A DNA stretch of 64,000 nucleotides from Arcanobacterium wilhelmae (GCF_029632765.1 NZ_CP121247.1:1-64000); one strand, 5' to 3'. Shown: positions 43,068 through 52,082, counted from the stretch's first letter. Notes: generated from the letters alone by a model not told the origin. Translations and numbers: made by a program.

Positions 43068-43820
43068 TTACGAGTCTTTGTCGCGCAGGATGCGGTCCGC
43101 ATCCGGATTTGCCGCGGTGCCACGGTGCCGCCTGATCCGGCGCGCCCGCTCCATCGACTTCACGCGCAAAGCTTTGAGCTTCTCTGAGCGCAATCGAGCA
43201 CTGAGGTCCATCGCCTTAATCGGTAGCATCCAATGGAAGCGCCGCGCGAGCAACCCAAATACAACGCAAATGGCGATCGCGAGGCCCATGCCCAGCTCGT
43301 ACATTCCGTGGCTCTGGAACACCACCATCAGCCCCGCCGCGATCACAGAAAACGTGGCATAAAGCGGGTTAGAACCGAAAACAGCGGGCCGTCGGCCAAT
43401 CATCACGTCGCGGTAGATTCCGCCCATCACGGCCGTGATCGTGCCCAGGAAGATCGACGGCACCGGGTTCAGCCCCGCCATCATGCCCTTCGCGGCACCG
43501 GTAGCAGACCAGCAGCCCAGCGCCCCGACGTCGGCCATCGCGAGCAGCCGGCGCGCCCAGCGCCCATCGAGCGGCACGAGATACGCGAACACGGCCGCGC
43601 CGATCGCGCCCCACAGGTACCACGGGTCCGTGAGCGCCACCGGGAAACCGATGCCGAGCAGTGCGTCGCGGGTCATTCCGCCGCCGAGCGCGGTGACGAT
43701 CCCCAGCGCGAGGAAGCCAAACATGTCGAATGCGAGCGAGCGCGCGAGGGTCGCGCCGATCAAGCCGTTTGCGATCACACCCGCCACATCCACGATCCTG
43801 AACAGGGTCTCCGGATCCAC
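43068..43820 (-). CDS. TRIC-type cation channel/UPF0126 membrane protein
   Basis: 250 residues from a GTG at 43820 with AAGGAGG just upstream; a longer frame from 43874 has no RBS. Seven hydrophobic segments in two similar halves with the glycine motifs ALGGGMTRDALLG and AVMGGIYRDVMIG, the diagnostic repeats of the UPF0126/TRIC family of trimeric potassium-type channels. The C-terminus is a basic cytosolic tail (MERARRIRRHR). Confidence 0.88.
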   Translation of the reverse strand: MDPETLFRIVDVAGVIANGLIGATLARSLAFDMFGFLALGIVTALGGGMTRDALLGIGFPVALTDPWYLWGAIGAAVFAYLVPLDGRWARRLLAMADVGALGCWSATGAAKGMMAGLNPVPSIFLGTITAVMGGIYRDVMIGRRPAVFGSNPLYATFSVIAAGLMVVFQSHGMYELGMGLAIAICVVFGLLARRFHWMLPIKAMDLSARLRSEKLKALRVKSMERARRIRRHRGTAANPDADRILRDKDS

Positions 43821-43945
43821 GCTCGCCTCCTTCGGATAGTTCTTTCCCGACGCCGGTGTGCCCGGCTCGCGCACAAACCGGGCTGAGTTGCGTGGCCAGG
43901 AGCCCCGACGTCGGCGCCGGAGTACAGCCTAGTAGATAAAGAAAA

Positions 43946-43966
43946 TGGCCGGCAACGAGCCGGCCA
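43946..43966 (-). terminator. Terminator of the macrodomain gene
   Basis: Stem TGGCCGGC/GCCGGCCA with loop AACGA, followed on the minus strand by TTTTCTTTA. Confidence 0.85.
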
Positions 43967-43992
43967 CTTTCGAAAAGCTGAATGCTTAAGGA

Positions 43993-44895
43993 TCAGTCCT
44001 CAACCCAGCGATCCAGGGCGTACTGGTAGGCCTCCGAATCGTGATCGCCGCGGACGATCAGGGCCACGAGCTCGACCTTGCCGTTGTGCTCGTCGAACCA
44101 GTCGTCAACAGCCTTGAGCGCGATCTGAGCCGACTCCTCGAGCGAGAAGCCGCCGATGCCAGTGCCGATCGCAGGGAACGCGACCGACTTCACGTCGGCA
44201 ACCTGGGCTGCGAGGTTCAGGCACGCAATGTACGTATCGTAAAGCTCCTTGAGGCGATCCTCGTGGTTGCCGCCGGAAGCCTTGGGCGACACGGCGTGGA
44301 TCACGTACTTCGCCGGGAGACGGTAGCCACGCGTGATCACGGCCTCGCCGAGCGGAAGCTCCTCGATGCCTTCAATTTCCTTGATTTTCTTCAGATCCGA
44401 CTTGATCCACGGACCACCCTGGGTGTGGATCTCGGAATCGATGCAGTGATCGAAGGGCATCGGGCAACCGGACAGATCCGGCATCGCGGAAGTCACCATG
44501 GCGTCCACCACGAGCTGCTCGGAATCGCCGCGGTAGAGCACCACGGAGCCGGCGTGCGTGTAATCGGATCCCGGATCGAGATCGATCACGCGGCGCAGGC
44601 TGTTGACCTCGATGCGGCCATGGCGGCCCATGCGGCGCCACAGGAGCGTGTCGATTGCGCGGGAGGTGATCGGGTCGAGATCGCCTGCCGGGCGCTCCGC
44701 CAGTTCCGTCTTGAGCCACAGATCAAGGCCCGCATCGGTGGAGAGGTTCGCCGACATTCCGCCGGTGTGCTTCTTGTCCTTCAGGCCGGCGAGGGCCGTG
44801 AGGAGAAGATCGTGGGTGGCGCGGTCGTCGTTTTCGGCCGCAGGTACCGGCGTATCGAGCTTGATCGCTTCGCGGTAATCGTTCAGTTTCAGCAT
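43993..44895 (-). CDS. Zinc-type macrodomain ADP-ribosyl hydrolase
   Basis: 300 residues: N-terminal helical segment (about 1-100) and a macrodomain. The loop SGCPMPFDHCIDSEIHTQGG (about 158-177) has the Cys/His pattern of zinc-dependent macrodomains, and VAFPAIGTGIGGFSLEESA is the phosphate-binding glycine loop. Such enzymes remove ADP-ribose from modified proteins. In Firmicutes they are usually encoded beside a SirTM sirtuin and a GcvH-like/LplA2 set; none of these is found here, so the protein substrate is unknown. Confidence 0.87.
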   Translation of the reverse strand: MLKLNDYREAIKLDTPVPAAENDDRATHDLLLTALAGLKDKKHTGGMSANLSTDAGLDLWLKTELAERPAGDLDPITSRAIDTLLWRRMGRHGRIEVNSLRRVIDLDPGSDYTHAGSVVLYRGDSEQLVVDAMVTSAMPDLSGCPMPFDHCIDSEIHTQGGPWIKSDLKKIKEIEGIEELPLGEAVITRGYRLPAKYVIHAVSPKASGGNHEDRLKELYDTYIACLNLAAQVADVKSVAFPAIGTGIGGFSLEESAQIALKAVDDWFDEHNGKVELVALIVRGDHDSEAYQYALDRWVED

Positions 44896-44953
44896 TCTTT
44901 CCCTTTCACAGAGCTACACCTAGATTACCCAACTGGTGCCGTAGTCTAAAGCC

Positions 44954-45706
44954 ATGGCACCTGGTTTTGACATTGATGAGTTTCTCTTCGGCACGCCTTC
45001 CGCAAAGAACGGCACCGAAGTTCCGACTAACGTCCCCTCTTCAGCAGTTTCCGACGACGCCGGTTCAGCAGTTTCCGACGACGCCGGCGCGCCGCCCGCA
45101 AGCGCAGCGCGGCTCGACGTTCCGGTCACGTCGCGTCTGGACCGGCCGTTCGACGTCGGCGAGGATGAGAAAGCTGGTGGTTCGGGCGCGGCTGGCGCAC
45201 CGGCGTCGGGAACGGTGGTCCCCGCGGAAACTGGGCGCGCGGGCGCGCCGGTGGGCAAGCCGAAGCCCGGGTTTGACCTGGTGATCGCCACGGACGGTTC
45301 CTGCTCGGGGAATCCTGGGCCGGGCGGCTGGGCGTTCGCCGAGCAGAAAACTGGGCAGTGGGCGAGCGGCGGCTCCCGCAAAACCACGAACAACGTGATG
45401 GAGCTGACGGCGCTCGTCGCCGCGCTCGAGTTCGCTGGGCCGGAGTCGAGTCTGCTGTTGCGTATCGACTCGCAGTACGTGATCAACTCGGTCACCAAAT
45501 GGGCGAAAGGCTGGCGCAAAAAAGGCTGGAAGAAAGCCGACGGAAAGCCCGTAGCTAACCGCGAACTTATCGAACGCGCCCTCGAACTCTACGAGGCGCG
45601 CACCGGAAAAACCGAGGTGGAGTGGGTGCGCGGGCACGCCGGCGACGCCGGTAACGAGCTCGTCGATTCGCTTGCGGTTGCGCAAACCGAGGCGCATTCG
45701 CGCTAG
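44954..45706 (+). CDS. rnhA: Ribonuclease HI with long disordered N-terminus
   Basis: Removes RNA from RNA-DNA hybrids. Catalytic domain (about 105-250): Asp in IATDGSCSGNPGPGG, Glu in NNVMELTAL, Asp in RIDSQYVINS, His in WVRGHAGDAGN and Asp in ELVDSLAV. The first about 105 residues are a low-complexity Ala/Gly/Asp/Pro segment with the unit AVSDDAG repeated and two APAS/PPAS patches; it carries several copies of the dispersed word (45056, 45076, 45205; another at 45645 in the catalytic domain). Confidence 0.92.
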   Translation: MAPGFDIDEFLFGTPSAKNGTEVPTNVPSSAVSDDAGSAVSDDAGAPPASAARLDVPVTSRLDRPFDVGEDEKAGGSGAAGAPASGTVVPAETGRAGAPVGKPKPGFDLVIATDGSCSGNPGPGGWAFAEQKTGQWASGGSRKTTNNVMELTALVAALEFAGPESSLLLRIDSQYVINSVTKWAKGWRKKGWKKADGKPVANRELIERALELYEARTGKTEVEWVRGHAGDAGNELVDSLAVAQTEAHSR

Positions 45707-45786
45707 GACACCCCCAAGGAGGATAGTTCTTCCGTACGCAGTGCAATACGCTTAGGGAAGCGAAAAACGTATTGAGAGGAATGCGA

Positions 45787-46254
45787 ATGAAGAAGATCTC
45801 TGCGGCGATCGCCGCGCTGATGGTTGCCGGGTCGCTCGCGGCCTGCGGTTCGTCGAATCCGGCGTCGAGCGCAAGCCCAAGTGTGAGCGCGACTTCCACT
45901 CCGGCGTCGGCGCCGAGCGTGAAGCCCGAAAAGATGCCGGACGAAAAGGCGTACGTGGAGGGGCTGACGGCGCTTGTGGAGGCGCAGTCGAAGAAGAAGA
46001 TCGCGGATCTGACCGCGCAAGAGCGCGATGCGTTCGACAAACTCGCCGCCTGCACGTACAAGGCGATGGCCGATAAGCAGGACGGCGCTTTGGCGAACGT
46101 GATCGCGAAGAAGGATGCCAAGGCCGCGCTTACCGCTGATTTCAACAAGAAATTCCAGGCCTACGGCAAACCGTGCGTGGAGCAGGTGGCAAAGACGCTG
46201 GCCACGCCGTCGGCGCCGGCCACGCCGGAAGCCAGCCCGAGCCAAGGGAACTGA
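45787..46254 (+). CDS. Small lipoprotein, unknown function
   Basis: 155 residues. Signal MKKISAAIAALMVAG with lipobox GSLAAC (Cys about residue 21), Ser/Pro linker with two CCGGCGTCG words (NPASS, TPASA), a helical middle (YVEGLTALVEAQSKKKIADL) holding two cysteines that could form a disulfide, and a Pro/Ser end. ATG 45787 follows AGAGGA at seven bases. No family recognised. Confidence 0.75.
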   Translation: MKKISAAIAALMVAGSLAACGSSNPASSASPSVSATSTPASAPSVKPEKMPDEKAYVEGLTALVEAQSKKKIADLTAQERDAFDKLAACTYKAMADKQDGALANVIAKKDAKAALTADFNKKFQAYGKPCVEQVAKTLATPSAPATPEASPSQGN

Positions 46255-46300
46255 GCCGGATATAGATGAGCCTGGTTCTCACGTCGTTTACACTGGGGGA

Positions 46301-48418
46301 ATGACTAATTCAGCACCACGGGCCGAAAAGCGCCCGATTGAACGGACCTTCCACGGCGATACGGTTGTGGACAACTACGAGTGGCTCCGCGGCGACGAAA
46401 CCGCAGCGCGCGAGCTGGTCGACGCCGAGAATGCGTGGTTTGCGCAGCGCACCTCGCACCTGGGCGATCTTGAGAAGAAAATCGTGGGCGAGATCGCGGC
46501 TCGCACGAAGGAAGCCGACGTCACTGTTCCCGTGCGCAAGGGCGGTTACTGGTACTGGACCCGCACCTTCGAGGGGAAGTCGTACCCGGCGTTCTCCCGC
46601 ACGCGCGATACGGGCGTGCGCCCGGATCCGGAAACCATTGGCGACGCCGAGCAGGTGATTTACGACGCGAACGAGCTCGCCGAGGGAAAGGAATTCTTCT
46701 CTATCGGCGGCCAGGCTGTTTCCCCGAACGGCGAACTGATTGCGCTCGCGGTGGACAACGCCGGCAACGAGGAATTCGACCTCACGATCACCCGCATCGA
46801 CACGGGCGAAGTGGTGGATTCCGCGCTTTCGAAGATCGTGTACGGCCTCGTGTTTTCGCCTGATTCGCAGCGCATCTACTACACGCGCGCGGACGCCGCG
46901 TGGCGCTCCTACCAGATCTGGGAGCATGTGATCGGCTCCGATCCGGCCACCGACCGCCTCCTCTACCAGGAAGACGACGAAAAGTTCTCCGCCTGGATGT
47001 GGGGATCGCGCGACGGCCAGTGGCTCATCATCCACTCCGCTTCCACGATGACCTCCGAGGTGCGCCTGCTCAACCTCGCCGACGCCGGAGCGGAACCTTT
47101 CGTGGTCTGCGAGCGTCGCGCTGGGCTCGATTACACGGTTGAGGTTGCCGGCGATCAGCTCCTGCTGTGGCACAACCTCACGAATGTTGGTTTCGAGGTG
47201 GCCAGCGCGCCGATCGGCGCATCCGCCCCCGAAAGCTGGACCTCCGTGATGCCGGCCGCCACAGGCGAGCGCATTATGGAAGTGGCCGCATTCGCCGATT
47301 TTGCTGTGGTTCTCCTGCGCGCGGAAGGCTCCACCACCCTGCGCGTTCTGCGCCGTGAGGAAGCCGCGGGTGCGGGCGAAAACGGCGCACCGGCGTCGGG
47401 CTGGAGCGCTCCGGAAGCGATCGACGCTCCCGAGCTTTCCTCGATCGAGCTGGGGGAAAACCCGCAGTGGGACGCGGAGTCGGTACTGTTCGTCACCGAG
47501 TCGCTGCTCGATCCGGTCACCACGAACGAGTGGACCGCAGCCACCGGCGAGGTGCGCGCGCTCAAGGTGCTCGACGTGCCCGGCTACGATCGCTCCAAGT
47601 ACGTGCAGGTTCGCGAGTGGGCCACCGCCGAGGATGGCACCCAAATCCCGATGACGGTGGTCTACCGCGCCGATCTTGAGCGCGACGGCTCCAACCCGGG
47701 CTTCCTCTACGGCTACGGCTCGTACGAGATTTCGATCGATCCGTTCTTCGCGGCGAACCGCCTGCCGATCTTCGACCGCGGCATCGTCTACGCCATCGCG
47801 CACATCCGCGGCGGCGGCGAAATGGGCCGCGAATGGTACGAGGATGGCAAGTTCGACAAGAAGAAGTACACGTTCAGCGATTTTGTTGCGGCCGCACACC
47901 ACCTGTTTGATACCGGCCTCGTCGATCCCGCGCGGCTCGCGGCCGAGGGCCGCAGCGCCGGCGGCTTGCTCATGGGTGCAATCACGAATCTCGCACCTGA
48001 AACGTTCCGCGTGGTTCATGCCGGTGTGCCATTCGTGGACGCCCTCAACACGATCCTCAAGCCCGAGCTTCCGCTCACCGTTGGCGAGTGGGAAGAGTGG
48101 GGTAACCCGATCGAATCCGAGCACATCTACCGCTACATGAAGGAATACTCGCCGTACGAGAACGTCCGTGAGGGCGCGCTCTACCCGGCGATCCTCGCAA
48201 CGACGTCGCTCAACGACGTGCGCGTTTCGTACCTCGAGCCCACCAAGTGGGTACAGGTGCTTCGCGACAACGTGGTTAACGACGAGGTTGAGCGGCCAAT
48301 CGTGCAGCTCACCGAGACGGTTGCCGGGCATGGCGGCGGCTCGGGGCGCTACAAGAAGTGGGAGGATCGCGCCCGCGAACTGGCGTTCATCTTCGACCAG
48401 CTCGGGATTACCGAGTAG
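46301..48418 (+). CDS. ptrB: Oligopeptidase B-like S9A serine peptidase
   Basis: 705-residue cytosolic peptidase cleaving short peptides, probably after basic residues. N-terminal seven-blade beta-propeller and C-terminal alpha/beta hydrolase domain: nucleophile in EGRSAGGLLMGA, Asp in TSLNDVRVSYLEP, His in VAGHGGGSGRY. DPYRWLRG-like opening is VDNYEWLRGD. The ATG at 46301 follows GGGGGA; the longer frame upstream overlaps the lipoprotein and is not real. One GCACCGGCGTCGG copy falls in a surface loop (AGENGAPASG). Confidence 0.92.
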   Translation: MTNSAPRAEKRPIERTFHGDTVVDNYEWLRGDETAARELVDAENAWFAQRTSHLGDLEKKIVGEIAARTKEADVTVPVRKGGYWYWTRTFEGKSYPAFSRTRDTGVRPDPETIGDAEQVIYDANELAEGKEFFSIGGQAVSPNGELIALAVDNAGNEEFDLTITRIDTGEVVDSALSKIVYGLVFSPDSQRIYYTRADAAWRSYQIWEHVIGSDPATDRLLYQEDDEKFSAWMWGSRDGQWLIIHSASTMTSEVRLLNLADAGAEPFVVCERRAGLDYTVEVAGDQLLLWHNLTNVGFEVASAPIGASAPESWTSVMPAATGERIMEVAAFADFAVVLLRAEGSTTLRVLRREEAAGAGENGAPASGWSAPEAIDAPELSSIELGENPQWDAESVLFVTESLLDPVTTNEWTAATGEVRALKVLDVPGYDRSKYVQVREWATAEDGTQIPMTVVYRADLERDGSNPGFLYGYGSYEISIDPFFAANRLPIFDRGIVYAIAHIRGGGEMGREWYEDGKFDKKKYTFSDFVAAAHHLFDTGLVDPARLAAEGRSAGGLLMGAITNLAPETFRVVHAGVPFVDALNTILKPELPLTVGEWEEWGNPIESEHIYRYMKEYSPYENVREGALYPAILATTSLNDVRVSYLEPTKWVQVLRDNVVNDEVERPIVQLTETVAGHGGGSGRYKKWEDRARELAFIFDQLGITE

Positions 48419-48438
48419 GCGCTGGAGAGCGTGAGGCC

Positions 48439-48469
48439 GGGGAGCAGTTGGGCTGCTCCCCGTCTTTTT
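48439..48469 (+). terminator. Terminator of the oligopeptidase gene
   Basis: Stem GGGGAGCAG/CTGCTCCCC, five-base loop, then GTCTTTTT. Confidence 0.88.
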
Positions 48470-48473
48470 CTCT

Positions 48474-48565
48474 CGATAGAAGTTTCATAGATATCGATAG
48501 AACCGTTTATAGACAGAGATAGACGGTTCTATCGATAAAAATCCGCATTCTATCGTGCTCTATCG
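48474..48565. promoter_or_regulatory. Array of five TCTATCG sites, putative regulator-binding region
   Basis: CGATAGA at 48474 and 48495, TCTATCG at 48528, 48549 and 48559. The second and third sites are part of a 15-bp inverted repeat (48492-48506 with 48523-48537; arm TATCGATAGAACCGT). Two weaker GAGATAGA copies lie at about 48517 and 48576. The area is distinctly A/T-rich and sits 150-240 bp before the beta-helix gene. Confidence 0.6.
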
Positions 48566-48712
48566 ATGAATTGATGAGATAGAAGAGTTGTGACAGGCCA
48601 TCTCTGCGGTTTTTTGACTGAATAATCCCTCAGCGAGCTGGGTATCTGGGCAAAAATAACGGTTTGACAAAAACCATTGACACGTTTTGTTGAAAGTTTT
48701 ACTATCTAAAAC

Positions 48713-50005
48713 ATGAAGAACGAAACTTTCACCGTGGCCGATGCGGCCCAGCTTGCCGACGCTATCGCGGCAGGCGCCCAGAATATTGTTATTGAAGGAA
48801 CGATCGCCGGCTCGCCGTCGATCACGCTGCCGGAAGGCGCCACCCTCAGCGGTGGTGAGCTGAAGTTTACCGGCAAGGGCGTGCGCCTGACGAAGGACAA
48901 CACGCTGCGCGACATCACGATCTCCACCGTCGATTACGAGGTGGCCGTGTACAACTCGAGCGAAGTTGCCGACGCCGGCACCCTCCGCCTCGAAAACGTC
49001 ACCACCGACGGCCAGGTATACATCGCTGCCGAAGGTGCCACCAAGAAGATCCGCCTCGAAACCGACGGCGTGTTCGTGCGCACCGCGGACGTTCGCAGCC
49101 GTATCGATCAGCCGCACGGCTACGGTGTGGACGTACTCCAGGGCGCGTTTACCGCGTGGAACCGGCAGGCGGATTCCGACTCCGAGTTCACCGCAACCCT
49201 GAAGGGTATTTCTGCTGGCACAAAGGACGCTCCGGTGCGCGGCTCCGGTGTCTTCGTCGCTGGCTACGCAGACCGTGAGGGCAAGCTGACCGGTGGCGCC
49301 TTCCGCGCCGATCTCCTCGAGACCGGCGATGTGTACTCCGACGGCGGTATCGCACCTGGTACTCCGGACAAGATCACGGGCGGCGTGTTCGTGGTTTCCG
49401 GCGCGATCGTTGACCGCGTGGAAAACAACGGTGCCGTCACCACCTACGGTCAGAACGACATGGTGCTCGATCTGTGGGGCGACACCCCCGAGTGGATCGC
49501 TAACGCACCCATCACTTCGTACGGCGCTTCGGGCATTGGCTTCGTGAACTTCGGAAACATGGGTCACCTCGAAGTGAACGCCCCGATCGTGACGAACGGC
49601 GGCGGCGCTCGCGGCTTCAACGTCTACGACGGCACGATGGAATCGGCAGTGTTCGATTCGATCACCACCACCGGCGACGGCGCGATCGGCATCCAGGTCT
49701 CCAAGCCGATGGGAACAATCACTGTAAAGGGTGATGTCGCCACGACGGGCGGCGAGGGTACCTCGCTGGTCAAGGGCGTTCAGATGACACTGAAGGCGAT
49801 CGGCGTCTCGATCAAGCCGGGCGCCGACGTCGCTGGTATCGACATCGCTGGAACCGTGCGTACCAAGGGCGCAAACCTCAACTCCTTCGAGATCCTCGAG
49901 GGCGCGAAGGTGGGTACGCTCAAGGTCGGTGCAGTTGAAGCCGACGGCGAAGGCTCGAAGCGCGTGGAGATCACCGGCGAAGTTGCCGAAGGTGGAATTG
50001 AGTAG
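48713..50005 (+). CDS. Beta-helix repeat protein, unknown function
   Basis: 430 residues, start ATG 48713, without signal peptide or membrane segment. It consists of short beta-strand repeats rich in Gly/Val/Thr/Asp (NIVIEGTIAGSPSITLPEGA, TLSGGELKFTGKG, APITSYGASGIGFVNFG, VTNGGGARGFNVYDG) typical of right-handed parallel beta-helix folds, as in pectate-lyase-like or adhesin proteins. No catalytic motif recognised. Highly biased codons suggest high expression. The upstream TTGACA...ACTATCT (48664-48705) looks like a strong promoter and makes a leader of very short length. Confidence 0.7.
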   Translation: MKNETFTVADAAQLADAIAAGAQNIVIEGTIAGSPSITLPEGATLSGGELKFTGKGVRLTKDNTLRDITISTVDYEVAVYNSSEVADAGTLRLENVTTDGQVYIAAEGATKKIRLETDGVFVRTADVRSRIDQPHGYGVDVLQGAFTAWNRQADSDSEFTATLKGISAGTKDAPVRGSGVFVAGYADREGKLTGGAFRADLLETGDVYSDGGIAPGTPDKITGGVFVVSGAIVDRVENNGAVTTYGQNDMVLDLWGDTPEWIANAPITSYGASGIGFVNFGNMGHLEVNAPIVTNGGGARGFNVYDGTMESAVFDSITTTGDGAIGIQVSKPMGTITVKGDVATTGGEGTSLVKGVQMTLKAIGVSIKPGADVAGIDIAGTVRTKGANLNSFEILEGAKVGTLKVGAVEADGEGSKRVEITGEVAEGGIE

Positions 50006-50041
50006 ATTCGGCCGCTGCTCGCAGTGACGCTTACATAACTC

Positions 50042-50084
50042 CGGAGGTGGTGGAGGTTTCCTTGGGAAACCTCCACCACCTCCG
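50042..50084 (+). terminator. Terminator of the beta-helix gene
   Basis: 19-bp stem CGGAGGTGGTGGAGGTTTC with loop CTTGG. No T-run. Confidence 0.75.
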
Positions 50085-50242
50085 CCATTGCGCGATCAAA
50101 TTTCCCTGGAAGATCCAGCTCGAATATTCGAGTGAAAAGTGGGAATAGAACGCCTGTGCTTGAAGTTTCAACGACATACCGTCGTCGTGCGGCTCTCAAC
50201 GGAGAGGCTCCGCACCCCGGCACCAACGAAAGGGCAATGATT

Positions 50243-50839
50243 ATGGATTCCCTCGAGATTCGCGACCAGAAGGCAGACCACCTGCTCACGCCCGAAAACG
50301 CGGCGTTCATCGCAATCGACTACCAGCCGCTGCAGGTTTCGACCATTAAGTCGACCGAGCCGGCCACCATTGAGCGCAACATCGTCAAGACTGGCCGCGT
50401 GGCCAAGCTCTTCAACCTGCCGACCGTGCTGACCACCGTCCGCGTGGCACAGGGCCAGGACCCGACGATCCCGGCGCTGCGCGACCTGTTCCCCGACGTC
50501 GAAGAGATCGACCGAACCACGATCAACTCGTGGGAAGACAAGGACTTCCGTGCAGCCGTTGAAGCAACCGGCCGCAAGAAGCTCGTCATGACCGCTCTGT
50601 GGACCGAAGCCTGCCTGAGCTTCCCAGCCCTCGACGCCGCCAAGGAAGGCTACGACGTGTACGCCGTCGTCGACGCCGTCGGCGGTACATCGAAGGAAGC
50701 CCACGAAACCGCTCTGCGCCGCCTTGAGCAGGCCGGCGTGAAGCTGGTCACGTGGGTCCAGCTCGCATGCGAACTCCAGCGCGACTGGAACCGCGAAGAA
50801 ACCGCCGGCGAATTCGCAAACATCCTGTTCAAGGACTGA
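50243..50839 (+). CDS. Isochorismatase-family hydrolase (YcaC-like)
   Basis: 198 residues. Opening FIAIDYQPLQ has the catalytic Asp and the nucleophile Cys is in ALWTEACLSFPALDAAKEGY; the cis-peptide and helix following fit the cysteine hydrolase fold. YcaC-like members form octamers; the true substrate is unknown. Start set at the second ATG (50243) for spacing to AAAGGG; 50237 is possible. The upstream stretch 50085-50242 is non-coding. Confidence 0.85.
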   Translation: MDSLEIRDQKADHLLTPENAAFIAIDYQPLQVSTIKSTEPATIERNIVKTGRVAKLFNLPTVLTTVRVAQGQDPTIPALRDLFPDVEEIDRTTINSWEDKDFRAAVEATGRKKLVMTALWTEACLSFPALDAAKEGYDVYAVVDAVGGTSKEAHETALRRLEQAGVKLVTWVQLACELQRDWNREETAGEFANILFKD

Positions 50840-50882
50840 ATTCGTTACCGGGCACATGCCCGGCCGTGGTGAATCGTTCAAG

Positions 50883-50919
50883 AGGGGAGACGAACCAACA
50901 ATGTCGGTTCGTCTCCCCT
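50883..50919 (+). terminator. Terminator of the hydrolase gene
   Basis: 14-bp stem AGGGGAGACGAACC/GGTTCGTCTCCCCT with a 9-base loop, then CCTTCTTG. Confidence 0.82.
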
Positions 50920-50998
50920 CCTTCTTGTGTGATTTGTACGCAAACGTAAGTAGTGCGCTTTTGAACCACGCGACACGCAAATTCAGGAGAATGCAACA

Positions 50999-51331
50999 AT
51001 GACTGAGCAGAACATCCCTCAGCAAAACCCAACCCAGCAGCCCGCTTACGGGCAGCCCATGTACGGTCAGCAGTACGATCCACGTTACAAGGTGATTAAC
51101 AAGCACCTGTTTGTATGGCTGGGCGCGTTCTTCTTTGGCGGCCTGGGCGTGGACCGCTTCATGCGAGGCCAGGTTGGCCTCGGCATTTTCAAGCTCCTGA
51201 TTGGCTGGTGGGCAACCCTCGGTATTTGGCCTCTGGTCGATTGGATTATTGCAGTGGTGAAGGCCTACGGTTCGGCATACTCGGCCGGCGAGGAAATCGT
51301 CTTCGACGCTTCCGGCCACTACATCCGCTGA
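50999..51331 (+). CDS. TM2-domain membrane protein
   Basis: 110 residues: Gln/Pro/Tyr-rich cytosolic N-terminus (about 30), then a TM2 domain, KHLFVWLGAFFFGGLGVDRFMRGQ and GIFKLLIGWWATLGIWPLVDWI, two helices joined by the DRF motif. C-terminal polar tail. RBS AGGAGAATGCAAC. Function of TM2 proteins in bacteria is unknown. Confidence 0.85.
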   Translation: MTEQNIPQQNPTQQPAYGQPMYGQQYDPRYKVINKHLFVWLGAFFFGGLGVDRFMRGQVGLGIFKLLIGWWATLGIWPLVDWIIAVVKAYGSAYSAGEEIVFDASGHYIR

Positions 51332-51357
51332 GTCATTCATCAAGCGGTCTAATCACC

Positions 51358-51406
51358 GAAAATGGCGGTTTTTCACGAAAAACTTTCGTGAAAAACCGCC
51401 ATTTTC
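51358..51406. terminator. Long bidirectional terminator
   Basis: 23-bp perfect stem (core AATGGCGGTTTTTCACG) with loop AAC and flanking T/A tracts, between the converging TM2 and metallo-hydrolase genes. Confidence 0.92.
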
Positions 51407-51458
51407 TTCTGTTGGCCACGATGATCGTGTGCCTCTCGCTGGGCTCGCCTTCGATCGC

Positions 51459-52082
51459 TTACAGCTCCACGGATTCGCCGTCGTGGAGGGGGATCGCTGT
51501 TGCGCCCACGCGTGTGGCGAGCTTTTCGGCTGTGTGCATCTCGAACTCCACGCCCAGATCGCCCAGCGGAGCATCGTGAATCGGAATCACGTACTTCGGC
51601 GGGTTGGCTTCGAGGGCGCGCTCGCGATCGACGTTCTTCGCCCACGGGGTCTCCATTGGCAACAACAGGATTTCCGCCGCAACAGGCTGCAACGCATCGC
51701 CCGGGTGGAGCAGGCGACCATCGATCAGGAAGCCAACATTCAAAATCTCCGGATCGTCGAGCGACGTCGTATCCTGCAAGTGCCCAACTACGTCGATGCG
51801 CACGCCACCGACGTCGAACGAGTCGCCGTCGTCGACGCTCCGAACCGCAAACTCGGCCGTTTCCGCAAGCGACGCCGGCCCGTAAACCGGCAACTCCGGC
51901 TTCGCCGCAACTGCCTTCGCCACGGCCTCGTGGGAAATATGGTCGAAGTGATCGTGCGTGATTAGCACAGCATCAACGCTGGTCAGATCCGGAATCGTGC
52001 CGAACTCGCCCGGATCAATCGCCAGGCGCACGTTCTTCGTCTCCACCAAAACCGCCGCATGAGTAAAACGTGTAATCTTCAT
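51459..52082 (-). CDS. MBL-fold metal-dependent hydrolase (UlaG-like)
   Basis: 207 residues from the ATG at 52082 (AAGGAGCAGAA upstream). Metal motifs: FTHAAVLVETKNVRLAIDPG, ITHDHFDHI (HxHxDH), LLHPGD and a late His in YVIPIHDAPLG. It belongs to the small beta-lactamase-like hydrolases; the substrate is not predictable. Confidence 0.88.
   Translation of the reverse strand: MKITRFTHAAVLVETKNVRLAIDPGEFGTIPDLTSVDAVLITHDHFDHISHEAVAKAVAAKPELPVYGPASLAETAEFAVRSVDDGDSFDVGGVRIDVVGHLQDTTSLDDPEILNVGFLIDGRLLHPGDALQPVAAEILLLPMETPWAKNVDRERALEANPPKYVIPIHDAPLGDLGVEFEMHTAEKLATRVGATAIPLHDGESVEL

Noticed and set aside
46310..48331. 673-codon open frame antisense to the oligopeptidase
   Set aside because: Composition of a reverse shadow; the plus-strand gene has all catalytic motifs.
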